From NCBI GenBank assembly GCA_001792895.1, contig MARA01000023.1:1-64000 (forward strand): a stretch of 64,000 bases of DNA, in the 5' to 3' direction. Below the pieces are notes generated by a model that was given only the letters and a program-made list of their open reading frames with translations, made no database searches and was not told the origin of the DNA. Position numbers and translations under genes: made by a program. Shown here piece after piece: positions 56,751-64,000 of the stretch; position 1 is the first letter of the stretch, and every line of letters starts with the position of its first letter. Origin of the DNA: Lentinus brumalis. Lineage: Eukaryota > Basidiomycota > Agaricomycetes > Polyporales > Polyporaceae.

Positions 56751-57865
56751 ACTCCAAACATCCTGTAGTCGTTCACTCGTTTCACAATACAGAGCGCGTT
56801 GTGACTCGCTCGCAGAGACGTCTACATAGGTAAGTAATGTGTCGTGTTCACCTCAGCTCTCCGAGCAGCTCACGATGTCCGATGGTCCGATCCAACAGGC
56901 CGCCCGGCATCTATCTGCCCGCCTTCAGGAGCTCGCCCGCCCGGCCCCACGAATTCGCCACGGCCAGCTCGTGCCGATGCACATGCAATCTCGAAGAACA
57001 AGAGATAGATAAGAGGTAATTACATACATGATGGGCTCCGTATCCGCATCCGTGACCACATACGACAGCGACACGGGCAAAGGCCGCACTGTGCATTGGC
57101 GCAGTCGACGCATCGCGCCGTACATGCTGCTAAGACTGTCATCCCGCATGGACGATGCATTTTCCCACTCGTGCACTGGCCGACGGTCGGGGAGCGCACC
57201 GCGGATGCCGGCCACTGGCCAGCCTGCAGTGTTCTCCTCGACGATGTCCGAGTTGCCCATGATGCTCCACTACGCCACGCGGCGGGGATATGTTTGCGTT
57301 GAGCGCGTTCTTGGTGTCTTCTCCAGTCGTCCCGAGCTGCATCCGCGCGGGCTTGACAACGTTCGGGACGTTCATGAATGTCCGCGTCGCGAGGCGGGCG
57401 CGACTTCGACTCGGAGAGCGGGCAGCGCACGTTGGCTGCGCCGCTGTTGTTTCGAGATCCCACATTATGCGCTGCGTGAGCATCCCGTATACGCCATGTA
57501 CAGCTTGGCTGTGGGAACGGCGTCAGCGCGAGAGTTTGTGCTGAGCTGATGAGGCGGGCGCACCACTGGACTTGGCAGAACCACCCACCCGGGATACTAT
57601 TATTCCGCAAGGTCTCACATGGCGGGCGACAACGCGAGTGCTGCATCGTGCAGACGCGTCGTGCGGCACTGGAGGTGCTCGTGAGAGCTGGATAGCACGT
57701 GCGCCAGACGCGGCTGGCCGTTGTTCGAGCCGGGTTCGAGTGCGGCGGGATGTCATCCTCCTGGGCCACACGAGTCGATTTGGATATCGCCCCAGACGCA
57801 AGTGGGCCGTGTGTCGCAGACAGCTCGTTCGAGCTTGATTGGGCATTCTCAGATGGGTCCCGCAG
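56750..57865. other. Gap without recognisable gene
   Basis: GC-rich, with overlapping open frames on both strands and no recognisable domain. Confidence 0.3.
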
Positions 57866-58700
57866 GCGGCGGCGGCTCACGGGGTCGGGATCGCGCAGTC
57901 GTTCTGGACACTATCCCGGGCCCCCGCCCGACGACCGATATTTCAAACTTGTCCTGGGGGCGCGAAACGAGAGCGTGCACACTCTGTGCGAGTCGCCTGT
58001 CCGTTCTGAGTCGGTTTCGCGCCAGTCCGGGACAAGGGACGGGCGGAAGAGCCGCGACGAGCGGTCGGGTGGCGGGACTGCAATGAAAATCGCACCTGAA
58101 CGTGATGTTGAGACCGGCTCGGATCGCGATGCGGTTCGGGGCGCTGTTGCAGAACGTTCGATGCGTTCCAACTGTGTCGCTTGGAGCGCGAGAGACGACG
58201 GGGTGGTGAAGGTATGGCTGATGTTGTGTCGGGCCGAGACCCCATGCCAACCTCCACTTCCCCTCGAGCCAGATGCCATCGTGCGCCGGGACGTGCGCAT
58301 TCGTGCTTCCTCGTGCATGCTGAGATGGCTCCGGCTGGTTGCGCTGGCTGAGACGGCCGGGGTCGCGATATCGTGTCGGACTCTTTCCCGGACCCCGTCC
58401 GACGGCCGAATTTTCACACTCATCCTGGCGGCACAGACCGAGGTCGTGCACACTCTGTGCGACTCCTCACCTTGGTTTCGCGCCGTTCGGAGACGATTTG
58501 CGGGCGGGAGAGCCGGGACGAGCGGTCGGGCGCCGAGATTGCAAGGAAATCGCTCTGGAGAGCGATTTCCAAACCGGCTCGGATCGTCCTGTGGGGTGGC
58601 ACGCCAACGGAGAGCGTTCACCGCGTGCTGGAGCTGTCGGGTTCAGCGCGAGACGAGCCGGGGTGGGGGACTGGTGGCCGGTCGTGTGTGGGGCCTACGC
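57866..58700. repeat. Diverged tandem duplication, two copies about 490 bp apart
   Basis: Copy 1 (about 57866-58215) and copy 2 (about 58354-58690) share blocks in the same order: CCGACG[A/G]CCGA.., GTGCACACTCTGTGCGA, TTTCGCGCC, ACGAGCGGTCGGG, ACCGGCTCGGATCG and AGCGCGAGA. Both strands give open frames across it, which I attribute to GC content. A 10-bp perfect hairpin (GGAAATCGCT .. AGCGATTTCC, 58545-58570) lies in copy 2 only. Confidence 0.65.
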
Positions 58701-60139
58701 CAGAACGCGATGGAGGACGAGTTGCGCGAACGTACCGTGTCTGGACGCGAGCCGGCACGTTCGATTCGATACGCTTGGTACTCCCATCGGTTCGGTTTCG
58801 AGCGGGCTCGGAGGGAAAAGGCGGGATATATGTCGGGTTTGGTGGCGGGCGGGACGCGGTGACGGCGATGGGGCGCACGCACGACGGGCGGTGGGTCGGC
58901 AAGCAACGGCTCTGGTGGGCGTAGGCGTTCTGTGTGTAGTGGCGAGCAGTCGCTAGTCGTAGGGGAGGGCGGCCGGTGCTGCATGAGAGACGGCGGGGGG
59001 AAGATGGACTGGCTGTCGGGGCGGCCATGGCGACCGACGCCTGGGCCGTTGCGGCCTCGAGCGCCGCTTGCTGCGGGAGTTCTGCAGTGTTCCTGCAGCT
59101 TCTGAGGATACTAAGCGTAGGATGGGTGAGGGTTTTAAGTAGCATCGATTGAGTGCAGAGGCCGGGCGGATGATTGCAAGTCCGCGGCATTGCGAGGGCG
59201 GCAGTCAGAGCCTGGAGACGAAAAGGATACCGGCCGACTCAGTCGACTACGGCGCACCTGCTGAGTCCCAATTGAGGCCTGTAGGATGTCTTCGCGGTGT
59301 TTGAAGGGCGAATCTCGTCGACCGCGGGCCTTACGATGGTTCTACACGCCGTAGGTCGCGTCAGATGGGCGCGCTCTGAGCTCGGACTGTATCAAGGCCA
59401 TTGTAAGCAATAGGTAGAAACACGCAAGGGATACTGCGACGCACCTGAATAGACCAAAGAGGGCGAGAGTGCCGGCGGCAGAGAATTCAAATTTGTGGCA
59501 TAAGTGGCTCATGGGAGCCGTTCGGGCGAAGGAGTGGAACAGATGCGGATGGATGTGAAGCTCGTAACGATGTGTCTTCTGTAGCGTAGACGTGTGAGAC
59601 GAAGGAGATACGGGGCGAGGGAGACGGGGACTGACCTCAGCGCTCTGGACAAAGGCTTTCGACGTTGGACGTCGTGGGCGTCGATGAAGAAAGGTTCGAG
59701 GGCGACAACATGCAGCATTATAGCGATGCATGAGTGCGTTGGAAGCGAGTACGGGGTGCTGTTTCGGAGTTGCGAGCTGGTGCAAGCTTGGCAGAAACAG
59801 TTACCTGAGTCGTGCGGGCGCCGTGGAAGCGTCGCAAAGAGACTGCGTGGATGCAGGGACGGGGAGGGCAAGTTGTGTATTGCGATGCTACTACTACGAC
59901 AGGCGCACTCAATGCATCTCGTGTCTCCTTAGATAGCTGCTTGAAGCTGGAAGGTGCGGGCAACGGCGGAGAGAGACGAGGGAGGAGGGCGGGGGAGCAA
60001 GCGGAGGGCGGCTGGCGGCGGAGAGGGCAGCAGAGGGCGCAGAGGGCGCAGAGGGAGGGCGTGTGCGTGTCAAGCGGACGAGAGCGTGGGCGAGAAGCGC
60101 AAAGGACGGGCAGTGGAGCGGCGACGAGCGATGCAGGCA
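58701..60139. other. Gap without recognisable gene
   Basis: Contains a motif pair shared with 30.1 kb (near 59586-59620) and a purine-rich run (59960-60060). No coding exon is supported. Confidence 0.3.
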
Positions 60140-60200
60140 GAGTGCAGAGAGCAGAGATCGTGCAGGACGTCGAGCGAGCGAGCGTACCAGGTCCGGTCAT
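60140..60200. repeat. Partial copy of the CBS/RPN1 divergent promoter
   Basis: GAGATCGTGCAGGACGTCGAG and CGAGCGAGCGTACCAGGTCC appear here directly adjacent, while at 48890-48970 they are separated by about 23 bp. The two loci therefore share ancestry with one internal insertion or deletion. Confidence 0.75.
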
Positions 60201-60209
60201 AGTCTCGTG

Positions 60210-60285
60210 ACCAGACCTTCAGGAGCGCGCGGTTTGTAGCGGAGACTGAAAAAATCGGGTGTTGCCGCGCTCCTGAAGGTCTGGT
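60210..60285. repeat. Perfect 20-bp inverted repeat with 36-nt spacer
   Basis: ACCAGACCTTCAGGAGCGCG (60210-60229) is exactly complementary to CGCGCTCCTGAAGGTCTGGT (60266-60285). It starts 10 bp after the CBS-promoter copy and lies 164 bp upstream of the RecQ-like start codon. It could be a transposon footprint (MITE-like), a hairpin-forming element or a regulatory site. Confidence 0.9.
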
Positions 60286-60448
60286 GGCTTTGGGCCCGTG
60301 ACTCCCCGCTCAGTGACGTCTGTGACACCTCGCGCTCTCCTCCGACCACCGCGAACGCAGGCGAACGCCTTCCCGCACACGCGCGACACGCCCATCTGTT
60401 GACTTCCCGCCGTCTCGCTCTGCTTTTCCCATACACGTCGCGTCTCGT

Positions 60449-63139
60449 ATGTCATCTGGCGGGCCTGGAACATCATCCCACGAAGAACAACACCGGCGCT
60501 CCTACCAGAACCTGCAAGCCGCGCGCGATGCAGCTGCCGCGTCGCGCAAGTACGACTCCGCCGCGACGCGCGCGAAGCTCAAGTCAATGTTCTCGGAGAG
60601 GCTTCCCGGCAAGACGCCGCACGAATGGCAGGTCGACGTCGCGGAGGCACTGTTGTTAGGATTGGACTGTACGGTGATCGCTGGGACTGGTTCTGGGAAG
60701 ACGATGCCATTTGTTATGCCCAGTTTCGTCGCTCCAGGCAAAATATACATCGTCATCTCTCCATTGAATGGGCTTGAAGCAGACCAAGTAAGACTGATGG
60801 TTTCACACTGATGATATTGCAACTGAGCAACACGCTACATAGGCTGAGAGATTCCGGGCTATGGGTGTGTCTGCTGCTGTCCTGAACGGTGAGACTTATA
60901 CAAGCACACTGCTCAAGGTGACCTCTCTGTCAGAGTAGAGTAGTAGATAACATACTGACACACTTATAGGAGATCGAGCGCGGCGACTATACAATGGTCC
61001 TAACGTCCCCCGAAATGACAGAACACCCCGAAGTTTACGCGCTCCTCTCGTGCCCGAGATTTGCTCGCAAGCTTGGTGCGTTCATCATCGACGAATGCCA
61101 CTGTATCACACAGTGGGGTAGCGGGTTCCGGGTCGAGTATAATAGGCTCGTTAAACTACGATCGTTTGTGCCCTGCCCAGTCCCTGTGCTCGCTGCCTCT
61201 GCGACACTCGTCCCCATGGCACTGGCGGAGGTGCGCTCAAACCTCTCGATCTCGCAATTCCAGTCGTTCCATATCAACCTGGGAAACGATCGCGTCAATA
61301 TCCGTCAAGAAGTGCGATTGATGAAGTCTGGGAGTGACTACGCCGCCCTCGACTTCATCGTAGAACACGCGCAATCTGAAGAAGACTTACCGCGTACAGT
61401 CGTGTTTGTCAACGCTATCCCGAAGTGTCATGCAGCCGCGCACCGGCTGCGACAAGTTGCAGCTCCCGCGTTCCGCGACCGGATAGGAATCTTGCATGCC
61501 AAACGGGGGACGCTGTCGCGCGAGGACGCCTGGGACCAGTTCAAGAGCGGGGCCCTCCGCATTCTTGTGGCGACGGAGGCAGCTGGAATGGTCAGTATAT
61601 TCACCCAGTGGCAGTGGTCCGAGTTGATTACTTACTGGGTATGCTGCAGGGTATGGACATCCCCGACATCACACTAGTCGTCCAGTTTTGTGCACCGAGA
61701 GCCTGGGCGTGTGGATGCAGCGAGCAGGACGCGCCGGACGGGATCCTTCAATCCAGGCGCGAGCGATAATGCTCGTCGAGCAGTCTGTTGTGCAGGTTGT
61801 CGGTGGGAAGAAGGGTGGTGATACTGGCGGGGATGAGGATGAGGATGAGGAGTTTGAGGAGGAAGAAGAGAAGCTGGAAGAGCGTGAAACGGAGAAGGTG
61901 AAGTATAGGAAACAAGTCGAGGAGTACCTGAGGAAGTGGATCGAAACAGAAGGCTGTCGGCGTGAAGTTGCAGACGCGTACTTCGACAACCCGCTGCGCA
62001 CGTCACGTATGTGACGGACTTGAACCTTAACCTGCCTCGTACTCACGCACGGACCCAGGTATCTCTGCTGCAGTCTGCTGCGACAACTGCAGCACGACTC
62101 TTCAAACGACGACGACACACCTGGACCCTGAAGATTCTAATTCTAGTACCGTGACGCAGGACATTCCGAACCCTTCGGCGAGCAGTGGCGAGGAAGTGCC
62201 GGAGAGCCAGACCGGCGAGGACAGGTACGAGTCTCAGGGACTTGGCGCGAGCTCTGAGACAAACGATGTTGGGCTCTTGGTGAGTTCCAAAACCCCACTG
62301 CCAGTTGAGACTTACATGACATCAAGCTGACAATCGTTGGTCTGCATCTGTAGGCCTCTGACCGTACGGTCCGTACCATATCCTGTCCCACCACTCCGAC
62401 ACGGTCCTCTGCATGCCGCCCCCGTCAGTCTCCTCAACGGCGTACCAATGAACACCTCAAGAATGTGAAGAAGCACCTCGCCGAATGGCGCTTGAAGACG
62501 CGTCGCACGGTCTATGCTGGTACGTCATTGAAGGCATCGAATGTCCTTCCGGATGCGAACCTCAAGACAATTGCATCACACCGTCGGGGCGTGAAGACTA
62601 TTGAAGACCTGCGACGTGTCCTCAAGCCTGCATGGCCTCTCCTCGACACGCATGGTGACGAGGTCCTCAAGCTGGTCAGGAAGCTGGATGAGGAGGAGGA
62701 CGCGCGTCGGCGTGCGATCGTTCTTCAGGCACGAGCTGAGAGGAAGGAGAACACGGCAAGAAAGCGTGCTGAGGCTGCTGCTGCGGCAGAGAAGCAAGCC
62801 GAAGCGGAGCAGTCTCACTGGACACAATCCAGGGCTAGCTATACAGGGCCCATGGGACAATCCGAGGCTCTCAACACTCCCGCGGCCACGCCCGCCGGAT
62901 CTCGAGCGTACTACTACTATTACCCAACCCCATCGTATCCTTGCACCGCTCAATACGCCTACTATTATCCCTCCCCCTCCTACCGCGGACCCTATGCCAC
63001 CTATCAATACCCATCCATGGTGTCGCACCCTGTTGATCGTGACCCCACTCCAACTCCAACATCGTCACCTTCATCCGGCGGTCGGTCCTCCCCTCATTCT
63101 GCAAGTGATGCGGACGCTTCGGACTCGGACAGTGCCTGA
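60449..63139 (+). CDS. RecQ-like DEAD/H-box DNA helicase
   Basis: Starts MSSGGPGTSSHEEQHRR. Exons 60449-60787, 60843 to about 60916, from about 60970 to 61590, from about 61651 onwards. Motifs in order: I (Walker A) IAGTGSGKTMPF; Ia region ISPLNGLEADQ; II DECHCITQWG; III ASATLVPMAL; IV TVVFVNAIPKCH; V RILVATEAAGMGMDIPDI; VI WMQRAGRAGRD. Between V and VI the frame is broken near 61698 (CCGAGAG for expected CCGGAGAG). A RecQ-type zinc region follows (GCRREVADAYF .. CCDNC) after an intron at about 62006-62058, then an acidic linker, the segment LPDANLKTIASHRRGVKTIE, a K/R/E-rich helix and a Tyr/Pro-rich tail (YYYYYPTPSYP). Large families of such helicases occur in basidiomycetes, some near telomeres. 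Ends at 63139, overlapping the DUF6589 coding end. Confidence 0.82.
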
Positions 63140-64000
63140 GCCGGCACCTGCGACTTCGACCGTGACCACACCTGCGTCTGCGCACGCTCATACACCGAGC
63201 GCCGCGCTATCCACTTTGGTAGGATTTTAGTAGCCGCAACCTGATAACCGTCACTGACCACCTCCTTCACATCGTCAGTAGCCTCCCTTCCTGCCTCAAA
63301 CTCGAAAAGCTTCGCCTCTTGGTAGAAGCCGTCAAGGAGCCGCACGTCCGCTTCCTTCGACGGATCTGTGTGACTTGTCCCCCTGTATATAGTTCGGAAC
63401 TGCGACGTGATCTCCTCGTCGACTGCGCGAAGCGTGGGGATGGCTGGTGCGCGTCTGTTCATCAGGTCCCAGGAAGCGTTCGGTCCCTTTGGACGGTAAG
63501 TAACCTTAACGTCTTTGACTGTATGCTCCTGAACGAGATCGATTGCTGAGAAGTCCTCAGGGCCACCTTTGAGGTTTACGAGCCAGCAGTTCTTCCTGAT
63601 GAAGTCCCTGTTTACATAGTACTTAAATGTAAGTACAACGACACGAAGCATATTGGAAGCGTCTACTTACTTGACTTCTGGTGTCCACTCTCGGTGCAGA
63701 CCCTGAAGAAGCTCAAGGACTTCAACAGCATATTTGTGATTGCCGCCGCCCGCAAAACGGTACAAGAGGTGGGGCAAGAGGTCCTCCATGATCCCAACGT
63801 CGCCAGTGCGCATCGCGTTGTGCAGTAGGATGTAGTACAGTACGTCTCTGTTCCACATGATCCCCTGTGCATAGACCTCGTCTTGCTGATCGGTCATCAT
63901 GTTCTCCAGGTCCTCGACTGCGTCGTTTGAAGCAAACTCGTCCAAGAGCTTCTCCGCAAGCCTCTTGAGTTCGTCAGGTGAGCGACTGCGTAAGTCCCTG
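63094..64000 (-). CDS. DUF6589-type protein, 3' part
   Basis: The gene enters from the right edge. The first visible exon (63671 to beyond 64000) reads DELKRLAEKLLDEFASNDAV, MWNRDVLYYILLHNAMRTGD and NHKYAVEVLELLQGLHREW. It ends at gtaagt, and the acceptor that holds frame is ..aaacag near 63607, giving EVK-DFIRKNCWLVNLKG. The last exon includes FSAIDLVQEHTVKDVKVTY, NASWDLMNRRAPAIPTLRAV and LLDGFYQEAKLFEF, and stops at 63094. The block NWLVN..G....DLxQEH..K..K is typical of basidiomycete DUF6589 proteins, which are multi-copy and transposon-like but of unknown function. The 5' half lies outside the window. Confidence 0.75.

Noticed and set aside
57699..58862. 387-codon open frame on the plus strand
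   Set aside because: It runs across two diverged tandem copies with equally long frames on the other strand; composition is GC-driven and no domain is visible.

Overview
The window looks like nuclear DNA of a filamentous basidiomycete, most likely an Agaricomycete of the wood-decay type. Genes are split by many 45-70 nt GT-AG introns, the sequence is GC-rich, and the mobile content is typical of that group: a KDZ (Kyakuja-Dileera-Zisupton) transposase with its CxC2 cysteine cluster, a TET/JBP-like 2-oxoglutarate (2OG) dioxygenase, a Tad1-like LINE, a RecQ-like helicase and a DUF6589 protein. The order-level guess (Polyporales) is inference.

Bases 1 to about 26,700 form an accessory block. 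In order it holds an unknown protein (minus), a KDZ transposase (minus), a TET/JBP-like dioxygenase (minus), a large HMG-like/basic nuclear-type protein (plus), a cysteine-cluster coiled-coil protein (minus), a protein with an S-P-D hexapeptide repeat (plus), a 23-copy 55-bp minisatellite, a multi-exon unknown (minus), a second and intact 2OG dioxygenase of 529 aa (plus), two unknown minus-strand genes, and an intact DDE integrase of 544 aa (minus). The octamer TCGCCCGA and its complement recur through this block, both in genes and between them. I read the block as one or more cargo-carrying transposon neighbourhoods that pair DNA-mobilising enzymes with probable base- or chromatin-modifying oxygenases.

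Bases 27,600 to 40,700 are mixed: a septin-like degenerate GTPase, long gene-poor GC-rich DNA, an intact six-exon 596-aa protein with two AT-hook-like motifs, an unknown broken gene, and a 5'-truncated LINE with a 38-nt poly(A) tail that ends about 310 bp upstream of a PTEN gene. Bases 40,980 to 50,870 look like ordinary conserved gene space: PTEN phosphatase (611 aa, with a GC-AG intron splitting its catalytic loop), a multi-pass membrane protein, a two-CBS-domain protein (157 aa), and the 5' third of the proteasome subunit gene RPN1, which stops abruptly.

Bases 50,870 to 60,200 hold no gene I can name; they contain diverged duplications, fragments of other promoters and a tRNA-like relic. 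The right end carries a RecQ-like helicase and a tail-to-tail DUF6589 gene whose coding ends overlap. At least eight reading frames in the window are broken by one base at a short homopolymer. This could be real decay of repeats or uncorrected long-read errors, and the reads must decide. Exon boundaries given here come from GT-AG (or GC-AG) sites plus phase; where phase did not close I say so.
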